From the NCBI GenBank assembly GCA_046263255.1, contig JBHELD010000005.1, positions 1 to 47,209 on the forward strand: 47,209 nt of DNA, written 5' to 3'. This DNA comes from JALZEG01 sp046263255. GTDB lineage: Bacteria; Actinomycetota; CADDZG01; WHSQ01. The stretch's first letter is position 1. Each line of letters opens with the position of its first letter. A program made the translations under genes and the position numbers. Below, one piece after another: positions 38,456 through 45,874 of the stretch. The notes beneath the pieces are model-generated. The model searched no databases and was not told where the DNA came from. It worked only from the letters and a program-made list of their open reading frames with translations.

Positions 38456-38954
38456 GGCGACCCCGGCGGACGCGCCCGGCATAGCGCGGGTCCACGTCGC
38501 GTCGTGGAACGCGGCCTACCGCGGCGTCATAGCCGACGACGCCCTCGACGCCCTGACGGAGGAGTCGCTCACCCCGGAATGGCGCGCCGAGATCGAGCAA
38601 CCCCCGCTTCCCGGAGCGACCGTCACGGTGGTGGAGGACGGCGCCGTTATCGGCTACGCGCGCTACGGCCCGGCGCGCGACGACGACCTCGACCCGGGCT
38701 CGACCGCGGAGGTCTACGGGTTCTACCTACACCCGCAGCACTGGGGAAGGGGCGCGGGTCGCCGCCTCATGGCGCATGTCGTCGACGACCTCCGTGCCCG
38801 CGGCTTCCGGACCGGCGTCCTCTGGGTCGTGCAGGCGAACGAGAGGGCGCAGGCGTTCTACCGCGCGCTCGGTTTCGAGCCCGACGGGCGCGACGACAAG
38901 CTCTGTATCGGAGCGCCGGAGTTCAGGTACCGGCGCGACCTAGGTCGTCCCTAG
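38442..38954 (+). CDS. GNAT-family N-acetyltransferase
   Basis: A 170-residue single-domain acetyltransferase. REATPADAPGIARVHVASWNAAYRG is the usual GNAT N-terminus of the YitH/PhnO-like small proteins. YGFYLHPQHWGRGAGRRLMAHVV contains the acetyl-CoA loop (Q-x-x-G-x-G/A; here HWGRGAG), and LWVVQANERAQAFYRALGFEPDG the beta-5/alpha-4 motif. The substrate is unknown. ATG 38442 lies 14 bases inside the serC 3' end, so the two are translationally linked. Its stop overlaps the convergent RDD gene. Confidence 0.87.
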   Translation: MKTREATPADAPGIARVHVASWNAAYRGVIADDALDALTEESLTPEWRAEIEQPPLPGATVTVVEDGAVIGYARYGPARDDDLDPGSTAEVYGFYLHPQHWGRGAGRRLMAHVVDDLRARGFRTGVLWVVQANERAQAFYRALGFEPDGRDDKLCIGAPEFRYRRDLGRP

Positions 38955-39433
38955 GCACCCGCCTGGACGGGATAGGCCGACGTGGGGACGACGACGGAGT
39001 TCGCGAACTTGTCGTGCCACGTCTGCTTCTCCTTGTCCCACAGCATCCACAGATAGCCGAGCAGGAGAACGAGCCCCGACAGGTACCGTCCGAGGTTCCG
39101 CACCAGGGCGCGGCCGTAGCCGATGGAACCGCCCGCCGCGAAGTCGATCACGCGGATGTTGAGCGCCTTCTTTCCGAGCGTCTGCCCCGAAGGACCGCCC
39201 TCGAAGTAGACGTAGTAGGCGAGGCCGAGGATCGCCTGGATCGCCTGGTACGTCCCGCTGAACGTGCCGCCGTCCCCGCCCCCGAGGATGGCGGAGAGGA
39301 TGCTCGCGACGATGCCGACGAGGATCCCGTCGATGAGCAGAGCACCGAAGCGCGCCCAGAAACCTGCTCTGGGACCGGAAGGTCCTGCGCCTCCGGCTGC
39401 CTGGGGAACGGGCTGCTGCGGTGCCTGGGCCAT
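38951..39433 (-). CDS. RDD-family membrane protein
   Basis: 160 residues. A Pro/Gln/Gly-rich N-terminal stretch precedes an RDD domain: AGFWARFGALLIDGILVGI (first TM with the Arg and Asp signature), LGLAYYVYFEGGPSGQTLGKKALNIRVID, LVRNLGRYLSGLVLLLGYLWMLWDKEKQTWHDKFANSVVV (the last Asp motif). RDD proteins are small membrane proteins of mostly unknown role, some implicated in ion transport. ATG 39433 has AGGAGG 4 bases upstream, and the gene lies 47 bases after another RDD gene, so they share an operon. The ORF remains open upstream but the ribosome binding site fixes this start. Confidence 0.87.
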   Translation of the reverse strand: MAQAPQQPVPQAAGGAGPSGPRAGFWARFGALLIDGILVGIVASILSAILGGGDGGTFSGTYQAIQAILGLAYYVYFEGGPSGQTLGKKALNIRVIDFAAGGSIGYGRALVRNLGRYLSGLVLLLGYLWMLWDKEKQTWHDKFANSVVVPTSAYPVQAGA

Positions 39434-39480
39434 ACCGCCTCCTCTGCTCGCCTTCTCCGTGACGTCCCTGCGGGTGGAGG

Positions 39481-40272
39481 CTAGCCGGTCGCGGCCTTCG
39501 CTGCAGCGATTTGCTCGAGAAAGACCTCCGGGTGCTGCTCCCCGGCGATCCCGCCGACCCGGGGCTTCAGTCGCTCGGCCAGCTCCCACGCGAGCTTCGA
39601 GCGGGCGTCGGCCGTGAGCGTCGCGCGCCTCTCGAGGAACGCACGGATCGTCGCCAGCTCCTCGCCGGTGATCGCGCTCACGTCGAGCGCCGCCGGCGCC
39701 TCCGCGCCCACCGGGGCGGCTTCCCACGCGGGAGCCGGAGCCGGCCGCTCGCGGACGACGAGCGTCCCCGCAGCCATGTCGCCCAGCCTCTGGTTCTTCG
39801 AGCTGAGCACCATCGCGATCAGCCCGATCGCGTAGGCGCCTGGGAGCGCGTCGACGAGGCGCACGAGGTTGCGGACGGCGCTCGGGACGAACGACACCGG
39901 GCCTCCGCCCGTCCTCACGACCCGCAGCCCGGTCCATCGCTTCCCGGGCGTCCGTCCCGACGCGAGCGTCTCGAAGAGGACGTCGTAGCCGAAGTTCACG
40001 AGGAAGATCGCGACGAACGCGAGCGCGAGCGCGAGGAAGACGCTGTCGTCGTCCGACGTGACGCTTCCTGAGAGCGCGTCGAACGCCGCGGTGCCGCCGG
40101 CCAGCGCCGCGATCGCGCCGATCGTCAGCAGGACCTTGATCACCTGGTCGATCAGCGCGGCGATCGCGCGCGACCCGATCCCCGCCAGCGGGAGCTCGAC
40201 CGTCACCCCCTCGGCCGTCGTGATGGTTACCTTGTCCTCGAACTCAATAGGGTCCTCGAACTCCACAGGCAT
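39481..40272 (-). CDS. RDD-family membrane protein with charged C-terminal domain
   Basis: 263 residues. After a short acidic head (MPVEFEDPIEFEDKVTITTA) comes the RDD domain: IGSRAIAALIDQVIKVLLTIGAI, FLVNFGYDVLFETLASGRTPGKRWTGLRVVR, AVRNLVRLVDALPGAYAIGLIAMVLSSKNQRLGDMAAGTLVV. The last 80 residues are cytoplasmic and helical (EELATIRAFLERRATLTADARSKLAWELAERLKPRV), a tail common to RDD proteins that neighbour SpoIIM genes. ATG 40272 lies in a CATG palindrome whose other strand is the ATG of the SpoIIM-like gene, so the two divergent starts overlap. Confidence 0.88.
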   Translation of the reverse strand: MPVEFEDPIEFEDKVTITTAEGVTVELPLAGIGSRAIAALIDQVIKVLLTIGAIAALAGGTAAFDALSGSVTSDDDSVFLALALAFVAIFLVNFGYDVLFETLASGRTPGKRWTGLRVVRTGGGPVSFVPSAVRNLVRLVDALPGAYAIGLIAMVLSSKNQRLGDMAAGTLVVRERPAPAPAWEAAPVGAEAPAALDVSAITGEELATIRAFLERRATLTADARSKLAWELAERLKPRVGGIAGEQHPEVFLEQIAAAKAATG

Positions 40273-41233
40273 GAAACTAGATCGTTTCCTCGAGGAGAGA
40301 CAAAGCGACTGGGAGCGGCTCCAGTCGACGATCGACCGCGCCCGCGGCCGGCCGGAACGGCTCGGCGCGGACAAGGTCCTCGAGCTCGGCACGCTGTACC
40401 GCGCGGCCGCCGCCGACCTCGCGCTCGTCCGCCGCCGGTGGCCGGGGGACCCGGTCCAGGCGCGCCTGGAGACGCTCGTGTCGCGCGCGCGGCACCTCGT
40501 CTACGACGCGCCGGTCCGGCAGGGGTCGCTCGTGGACTTCTTCCGGACCTCGTACTGGCGGCGCGTCGCGGAGCGGCCGGCGTTCGTCGCGGCCGCGGCC
40601 GCGCTCTTGCTCGTGCCGATGCTGCTCGCGGTCCTGTGGGGTGTGAGCGACCCGGCCGCCGCGGGGGGGATGGTCCCCGAGCCGTTCGAGAACGCCACCA
40701 CCCCGACCGGCGGGGACCTCGGGATCCCCGTCGTCGAGCAGGCGGCGACCGCGAGCGCGATCTTCACGAACAACATCCGCGTGACGTTCCTCGCGTTCGC
40801 GGGGGGCGTGCTCGCCGGCGCCGGCACCGCGCTCGTGTTGATCTACAACGGGACGCTCATCGGCGCCGTGTGGGGCCTCGCGATCGACGCCGGCGCGATC
40901 CTCCCGTTCGTCGAGCTCGTCACCGCGCACGGCGTGCTCGAGCTCTCGTGCATCGTCGTCACGGCCGCGGCGGGGCTGAAGATGGGGTGGGCGCTGATCG
41001 AGCCGGGGCCGCTGCCGCGGCGCGACGCGCTCGGCGCGGAGGCGCGGCGGTCGGTGGAGACGGTGCTCGGGACGATGCCGTGGCTCGTCCTCGCGGGGTT
41101 GGTCGAGGGCTTCGTCACTCCAGCCGGTCCGGGTGTCGCGGGGGCGATGGCGGTCGGCTTCTCCCTGGGCACGATCTATTGGGGGCTCGTGTGGTGGCGG
41201 GGCCGCGTCCCCGCCGCGGGGGCGTCCCCCTAG
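40271..41233 (+). CDS. Stage II sporulation protein M (SpoIIM)-like membrane protein
   Basis: 320 residues. The N-terminal 90 residues are cytoplasmic and helical (FLEERQSDWERLQSTIDRARG, LGTLYRAAAADLALVRRRWP), the usual opening of actinobacterial SpoIIM-like proteins. Five or six TM segments follow (FVAAAAALLLVPMLLAVLWG, IRVTFLAFAGGVLAGAGTALVLIYNG, ILPFVELVTAHGVLELSCIVVTAAAGLKMGWALI and others). FTNNIRVTFLAFAGG and THGVLEL-like AHGVLELS are family marks. In Bacillus SpoIIM is part of the DMP peptidoglycan machine for engulfment; in non-sporulating actinobacteria the role is unknown. It sits among RDD, DUF58 and MoxR genes, the usual neighbourhood. Confidence 0.85.
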   Translation: MKLDRFLEERQSDWERLQSTIDRARGRPERLGADKVLELGTLYRAAAADLALVRRRWPGDPVQARLETLVSRARHLVYDAPVRQGSLVDFFRTSYWRRVAERPAFVAAAAALLLVPMLLAVLWGVSDPAAAGGMVPEPFENATTPTGGDLGIPVVEQAATASAIFTNNIRVTFLAFAGGVLAGAGTALVLIYNGTLIGAVWGLAIDAGAILPFVELVTAHGVLELSCIVVTAAAGLKMGWALIEPGPLPRRDALGAEARRSVETVLGTMPWLVLAGLVEGFVTPAGPGVAGAMAVGFSLGTIYWGLVWWRGRVPAAGASP

Positions 41234-42474
41234 AGCCGCGCCCCCGCCTTCGCCCGCAGGTACTCCCCGACGCACGCGGCTGCGAGCCGGTCGGGCGGGA
41301 CGTCCACGACGACGGCTCCGGCGCGCCGCAGGCGCGCCGCGACGGCGGCCCGCGCCGCCAGGACGTCGCGCGCGACGGTGCGCCGCGCGGCCTCGACGCG
41401 GCCGGCGGGGGATGCCTGCGCGAGCGCGTCGAGATCGGGATCGGCCGCGCTCGCGACCACGACGAAGTGCCGGCGGGCGAGCACCGGCGTCGCCGCGATC
41501 AGCGACCGGGCCGCCGGCTCGTCGACGAGGTCGGTGAACATGAGGACGAGCGCGCGCTTGCCGCCCCCGACCGACCGGAACGCGAGCTCGTAGTCGCTGT
41601 CGATCTCCGTGGTCTCGAGGTCGAACAGCGCCTCGATCACGCGGCGCGACCCGGCGCGCCGCGGGCGGAGGTCGCGCCGGATGCGGGCGTCGAACGCGAG
41701 CGTCCCGCAGCGGTCGCCGACCTCGTCGGCGACGAGCGCGACCGCGACCGTCGCGTCGAGGGCGACGTCGAGGCGGGTCTTCGACGGACCCAGCGGAGCG
41801 CCCATCAGCCGCCCCGTGTCGACGACGCAGATCACGTCGCGGTCCTGCTCGACGCGGTACTGGTTCGTCATCGGCCGGCCGACGCGGGCCGTGGCCCGCC
41901 AGTTCACGAGGCGGAAGTCGTCGTCCGGGACGTAGTCGCGCACGGACTCGAACTCGGTCCCGAGCCCGAGGGGGCCGCGGGCGAGCCGGCCCGCGTCCCT
42001 GAAGCGGCCCTCCCGCAGGCGGTGGACGATCCGGCGAGCGTTCGGGAGATCGGGATAGACGAGCACCTCGGTCGGGGCGCCGCCGCGATGAAACCAGCGG
42101 CCGAGACCCAGGGCTCCCGTCGAGACCGAGGCCGGAGCCGGGACCTCGTGCCGCCCGCGGAGCTTCGGCGAGACCGTGCCGCGCACGGCTGCGTCGCCCT
42201 CCTGGGGGTCGAACGTGAGCGCGGGGACGTTCGGCCGGCGGACGCGCACGGCGCGGCCGCCGTGCGCCCGAACGAGAAACGGCGCGGGAGCTCCGCGTGC
42301 GAGCGCGTGCGGCACGTCCTGCTCGAGCGAGGGCGCAGCGCGGACGCTCCACGCGTCGAACGCGGCGACGGCGAGGATGCACGCGATCGCGACCCCCGGC
42401 AGCAGCGGCGGCACGACGAGCGCGGACGCGGCAGCCACCGCGACCAGCGCGGCCGCCCGCGGCGTGGGGCTCAA
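41230..42474 (-). CDS. DUF58 domain protein
   Basis: 414 residues. Two N-terminal TM segments (ALVAVAAASALVVPPLLPG and ACILAVAAFDAW) precede a beta-rich region and the DUF58 signature GLGTEFESVRDYVPDDDFRLVNWRATARVGRPMTNQY. A von Willebrand A-like domain follows (VICVVDTGRLMGAPL with MIDAS-like Asp, LVLMFTDLVDE). DUF58 proteins work with MoxR ATPases in assembly or activation of envelope complexes. The start is TTG 42474, in a TTGA overlap with the MoxR stop. Its own stop overlaps that of the convergent SpoIIM-like gene. Confidence 0.9.
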   Translation of the reverse strand: MSPTPRAAALVAVAAASALVVPPLLPGVAIACILAVAAFDAWSVRAAPSLEQDVPHALARGAPAPFLVRAHGGRAVRVRRPNVPALTFDPQEGDAAVRGTVSPKLRGRHEVPAPASVSTGALGLGRWFHRGGAPTEVLVYPDLPNARRIVHRLREGRFRDAGRLARGPLGLGTEFESVRDYVPDDDFRLVNWRATARVGRPMTNQYRVEQDRDVICVVDTGRLMGAPLGPSKTRLDVALDATVAVALVADEVGDRCGTLAFDARIRRDLRPRRAGSRRVIEALFDLETTEIDSDYELAFRSVGGGKRALVLMFTDLVDEPAARSLIAATPVLARRHFVVVASAADPDLDALAQASPAGRVEAARRTVARDVLAARAAVAARLRRAGAVVVDVPPDRLAAACVGEYLRAKAGARL

Positions 42475-43400
42475 CGCGGGACGGGGACCGACGCGAGCGC
42501 CGCGGCGACGGCGGACCCGGCTCCAAAGCGCTCCAGCTCCGCCTCCGCGCTCAATATCAGGCGGTGGGCCAGGACGAGCGGCGCCATCGTCGCGACGTCG
42601 TCCGGCGTCACGAAGTCCCTGTCCGCGAGCCGCGCCGCGGCCTTCGACACCGCGAGCAGGTGCACGGCGGCGCGGGGGCTTCCGCCGAGCGACACGCTCG
42701 GGAGCGTGCGCGTCGCGCGGACGACGGCGGCGACGTATGCGACGACGTCGTCGGACGCGGCCGTGGCGTCGACCGCCGCGCGCGCCTCGGCCCACTGCGC
42801 CGGCGCGACGACCGGGTCGACGTCCTCGAGCGTCGCAGGCGCGACCCCGCGGTGTCGCAGGCGCAGGATCGCGACCTCGTCGTCCTCCGACGGATAACCG
42901 ATGTCGACCTTGACGGCGAACCTGTCGAGCTGCGCCTCCGGGAGCGGGTAGGTCCCCTCGTACTCGATCGGGTTCTGTGTCGCGAGCACGAGGAACGGGT
43001 CGGGCAGGTCGTGTGATTCCCCGTCGGCGGTCACGCGGCGTTCCTGCATCGCCTCCAGCAGCGCGGCCTGCGTCTTCGGCGGCGTCCGGTTGATCTCGTC
43101 GGCGAGCAGCACGTTCGTGAAGATCGGGCCCTTCCGGAAGACGAGCTCGCCGGCGCGCAGCGTCGTGGTCCCGGTGACGTCGGAGGGCAGCATGTCGGGG
43201 GTGAACTGGATGCGGCTGAAGCCGACGCCGAGGGCGTGCGCCAGCGTGTTCGCAAGCAGGGTCTTCGCGACGCCCGGCGGGCCCTCGATGAGGACGTGAC
43301 CTCCTGCGGTCGCCGCACAGAGCACCGCGTCCAGCGAGTCGTCCGCGCCGACGACCACCTTCGCCACCTCGCGCGCGATGGCGTCGCGCAACGTCTTCAC
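42471..43400 (-). CDS. MoxR-family AAA+ ATPase
   Basis: 309 residues. Walker A GPPGVAKT (residues 40-47), FTPDMLPSDVTGT and Walker B VLLADEINRTPPKTQAALLEAMQE are typical MoxR sequences, with sensor ATQNPIEYEGTYPLPEAQLDRF and the C-terminal lid (VSLGGSPRAAVHLLAVSKAAA). MoxR ATPases act as chaperones for VWA/DUF58-type partners, here the coupled next gene. GTG 43400 lies in a GTGA overlap with DUF4350 and has a strong GGAGGGGG site upstream. This is the best-defined member of the unit. Confidence 0.95.
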   Translation of the reverse strand: MKTLRDAIAREVAKVVVGADDSLDAVLCAATAGGHVLIEGPPGVAKTLLANTLAHALGVGFSRIQFTPDMLPSDVTGTTTLRAGELVFRKGPIFTNVLLADEINRTPPKTQAALLEAMQERRVTADGESHDLPDPFLVLATQNPIEYEGTYPLPEAQLDRFAVKVDIGYPSEDDEVAILRLRHRGVAPATLEDVDPVVAPAQWAEARAAVDATAASDDVVAYVAAVVRATRTLPSVSLGGSPRAAVHLLAVSKAAARLADRDFVTPDDVATMAPLVLAHRLILSAEAELERFGAGSAVAAALASVPVPR

Positions 43401-44269
43401 GGGTTCCCCCTCCTGGCCCTGTCGGTGCGGGCGAGTGTAGCGGCGAGCGCTTCCACGTACGCCCGGCGCGGCGGCGGCAGGACGCGTTCTCTCTGCTCGG
43501 GCGGGCCGAGCCGCATCGCGCGCGCCCACAGCCACAACAGCGCGGCGAGCCCCAGCCACGCGAGCGTCCACTTCCACCGCGCCGGCAACGCCGCCAGCCC
43601 CGTCCCGAGCCCGTAGCCGTGAACGCTCTCGACGAACACGACCGTCCGCTCCTCGGGCCCCGCGAGCTCGAGGCCGAGCGCGGCGTTGCTTCCCGCGTCG
43701 AGCAGCCGGTTCTGGACCGGCGATGCGTCGGCGAGCAGAATGGCAGCGCCGCGGCCCTCGCGCACCTCCACGACGAGCGAGGCGCCGGGGCGTCCGACGA
43801 CCGGGCTGCCCGATCCCTCGTGCCGCCACATCCCCTCGCCCGCGGGCTCGATCCCCGGGAAGGGGGAGGCGCCGGTGCCCCCGGCGCCGGCGCCGCTCCA
43901 CTGGGGAGGGTCTGCCAGCACGTCCTCGAGCCAGTACGGCGAACGGCCTCCGGCGACGAGGCGTCCGCCGCGGGCGACGAAGTCGCCGAGCGCCTCGGCC
44001 CCCCCGGGCGGGACGTCGGGGGGGTCGAGCAGGACGACGGTCCAGGAGGGGTCGAGCGGCTCGTCCCCGAGCGGCCGGCGGTAGCGCTCGGTGTCGTAGC
44101 CGAACTCCTCCAGCAGGGACGCGTACGCCGCGAGCCCGCGCGGAGTCGTGGCGTAGGACGACGACGGCGGGCCGGCGGGCGTCCTCACGTACGCGGCCAG
44201 CAGCGCCACGACCAGGTTGATCGCCACGATCACCCCGGCCACGACGGCGATGCGCTTGGCGGCGCTCAG
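43397..44269 (-). CDS. DUF4350 membrane protein, apparently with a CTG start
   Basis: About 290 residues. One N-terminal TM (RIAVVAGVIVAINLVVALLAAYV) leads to an extracytoplasmic DUF4350 region: SSSYATTPRGLAAYASLLEEFGYDTERYRRPL, TVVLLDPPDVPPGGAEALGDFVARGGRLVAGGRS, a GATase-like fold. A second TM near the C-terminus (WTLAWLGLAALLWLWARAMRLG) is followed by a basic tail. CTG 44269 forms a CTGA overlap with the upstream stop and has AGAGGA 7 bases ahead, matching the TTGA/GTGA overlaps of the next two genes. The alternative GTG 44311 has no ribosome binding site and would overlap the upstream gene by 46 bases. Coupled to MoxR. Confidence 0.83.
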   Translation of the reverse strand: MSAAKRIAVVAGVIVAINLVVALLAAYVRTPAGPPSSSYATTPRGLAAYASLLEEFGYDTERYRRPLGDEPLDPSWTVVLLDPPDVPPGGAEALGDFVARGGRLVAGGRSPYWLEDVLADPPQWSGAGAGGTGASPFPGIEPAGEGMWRHEGSGSPVVGRPGASLVVEVREGRGAAILLADASPVQNRLLDAGSNAALGLELAGPEERTVVFVESVHGYGLGTGLAALPARWKWTLAWLGLAALLWLWARAMRLGPPEQRERVLPPPRRAYVEALAATLARTDRARRGNP

Positions 44270-44883
44270 GCCGTCGTCCTCTCTGCCGGCCCCTGCAGGA
44301 GCGCGGCCCACTCGGCGCGGGCCACCGCGGCGTCGTCCGCAGTCGCGGGGCGGCCGCCGTAGACGATCTGGTCGAAGACGGCGGCGACGCGGTCGAACCT
44401 CGGCGAACGGAGCCGCCGCGCGACCTCGCGCGACGTCGTCGACTCGGCACGGCGGATGCGGCCCGCGGCTTCGAGCCTCAGGAGCCCCGCGCGGAAGCGC
44501 AGCCGGACCGCGCCGGCGAAGTCCTGCGCCCGCTCGGCCTCTTCCGCCATCGTCTCGATCGCGTGGGGGTCGGGCCCCCGCGCCCCGTCACCGCGGGCCG
44601 GGGTCGCCGCGTCGTAGACGCCTCTCCGGCGCGCCAGGAACGCGGCCCCCGCGAGCGCCGCCGCCACGACCGCGGCCCGAGGACCGTCCACACGACCGCG
44701 CGCGTGCCGGGGAGCAGGTCGTCGAGCGCCTCGACGATCGCCTCCCACAGCCGCCGCACCGCGCGGCCGAGAGGCTCGAGCACCCCCTGGAGGGGCCGCG
44801 GGATGTCGGGTGCGTGGAACCTTCGCTCCGAGAGGATCCGCCGCGCCGCCTCCTGCGCCTCCGACGGGTCGACCCTCTGCCAC
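44266..44883 (-). CDS. DUF4129-type protein with two compensating frame changes
   Basis: The frame from GTG 44883 is formally open to the stop (205 residues), but only its last 135 residues look real: AAVVAAALAGAAFLARRRG (TM) followed by the DUF4129 region ETMAEEAERAQDFAGAVRLR, FRAGLLRLEAAGRI, STTSREVARRLRS and AAVFDQIVYGGRPATADDA. Between about 44873 and 44680 a different frame carries the coding signal, with nearly every codon ending in G or C: VDPSEAQEAARRILSERRF, HAPDIPRPLQGVLEPLGRA, VRRLWEAIVEALDDLLPGTR, AVVWTVLG. Removing one G at 44873-44875 and adding one base near 44676-44680 would give a single normal protein opening MAEVDPSEA. Sequence errors or a natural double mutation are both possible. 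It starts 9 bases after the upstream membrane-protein stop and is coupled to DUF4350. Confidence 0.7.
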   Translation of the reverse strand: MAEGRPVGGAGGGAADPLGAKVPRTRHPAAPPGGARASRPRGAAAVGGDRRGARRPAPRHARGRVDGPRAAVVAAALAGAAFLARRRGVYDAATPARGDGARGPDPHAIETMAEEAERAQDFAGAVRLRFRAGLLRLEAAGRIRRAESTTSREVARRLRSPRFDRVAAVFDQIVYGGRPATADDAAVARAEWAALLQGPAERTTA

Positions 44884-44892
44884 GCGAGGGGG

Positions 44893-45843
44893 TCAGGCGT
44901 CGCGGCCTCCCGACGGCTTCCATCCCGGCGGGGGCGGCCAGAACGGCGGCTGCTCGCCCGACGGGGGTTGCGGAGGCGGTGGCGGGAGGAACTCCGGACG
45001 CCGGGCCGGGTCCGGCGCGGTCCCGATCCTCTCCGCGAGCAGCTCCAGGTCGAAGCCCTCCTTGCGGACGCGCAGGTCGAAGTAGACGACGGCCACGAGA
45101 GCCGCCTGGAACGGCGTCGTGACGACCCCGCTGATCGTGTTGACGATCGTGTTCACGACCGCGCTGAGGACGACGTTGTCGGCGGCGTCGCTGAAGATCA
45201 GCGGAACGGTCACCGCGCCGATCGCCGCGCCCACGATCCCGGCGAGGAGGAACCCGATCATGATGGCGCCGAACACGGGCCACCACCTCCCCCTGACGAG
45301 GCGGAACGACCGGCGCAGAGCCTTCATGCCCTTCGTCCCCTCGACCAGTAGAGCGGCGGGCGCCACCGTCCACGAGACCCACAGCCAGACGCCCGGGACG
45401 ATCAGCGCGAGCAGCGCGAGCCCGCCGAGGACGAACGTCAGCACGCTTATCCATACGAGCGAGTGCACCCGGCGGGCGGCGAAGCGGAGGGACGACGCCG
45501 CTTCGGGGCGCCCCCCGAGGTAGACGTCGCTGACGGCCTTCATGCACGCGCCGGTCGCGATCGTGACGGTGATCATGGCGACGACGACGAGCAGCATCTG
45601 GGCCGCGAACATCGTCCAGAACTCGTCCTCGACGGCCTCGAGCGACTGCGGGTCCGTCCCGAACTGGGGGTCGAGCACCGCGTCGGGGAACGTCGAGACC
45701 GTCACGATCGCGCTGAGGACGTTCACCGGGAACACGATCAGCGCGACGATCTTCCACAGCGTCAGGACGTTGCGCGTGTAGATCTTTATCGCGACGTCGA
45801 GAAGCTCGCCCACCCGCAGGGGGCGAAGGGCTGGAGCCGCCAT
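44893..45843 (-). CDS. Multi-pass membrane protein (glycerophosphodiesterase membrane-domain-like)
   Basis: 316 residues. LRVGELLDVAIKIYTRNVLTLWKIV is the typical opening of actinobacterial proteins related to the membrane domain of glycerophosphoryl diester phosphodiesterases. About six TM segments follow (IVALIVFPVNVLSAIVTVS, FAAQMLLVVVAMITVTIATG, LVWISVLTFVLGGLALLALIV, VFGAIMIGFLLAGIVGAAIG and others), with KGMKALRRSFRLVRGRWWPVFG, the conserved loop. A Pro-rich cytoplasmic tail (LPPPPPQPPSGEQPPFWPP) ends the protein. There is no catalytic phosphodiesterase domain; the role is unknown. ATG 45843 has TACAGT about 9 bases upstream; ATG 45876 is an unlikely earlier start overlapping that of serA. 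Confidence 0.8.
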   Translation of the reverse strand: MAAPALRPLRVGELLDVAIKIYTRNVLTLWKIVALIVFPVNVLSAIVTVSTFPDAVLDPQFGTDPQSLEAVEDEFWTMFAAQMLLVVVAMITVTIATGACMKAVSDVYLGGRPEAASSLRFAARRVHSLVWISVLTFVLGGLALLALIVPGVWLWVSWTVAPAALLVEGTKGMKALRRSFRLVRGRWWPVFGAIMIGFLLAGIVGAAIGAVTVPLIFSDAADNVVLSAVVNTIVNTISGVVTTPFQAALVAVVYFDLRVRKEGFDLELLAERIGTAPDPARRPEFLPPPPPQPPSGEQPPFWPPPPGWKPSGGRDA

Positions 45844-45851
45844 CGGGCGTA

Positions 45852-45857
45852 ACTGTA
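45852..45857 (-). promoter_or_regulatory. Candidate leaderless -10 element (TACAGT)
   Basis: Minus strand, ending 9 bases before ATG 45843; divergently paired with the serA element in a 31-base gap. Confidence 0.4.
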
Positions 45858-45861
45858 CTTG

Positions 45862-45867
45862 TACGAT
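45862..45867 (+). promoter_or_regulatory. Leaderless -10 element (TACGAT) for serA
   Basis: TACGAT ends 8 bases before the A of ATG 45875. No Shine-Dalgarno sequence precedes the start. Confidence 0.55.
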
Positions 45868-45874
45868 GCGGCCC

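Noticed and set aside
39264..39617. Plus-strand frames over the RDD genes
   Set aside because: Low-complexity antisense translations; both RDD proteins on the minus strand have complete domain signatures.
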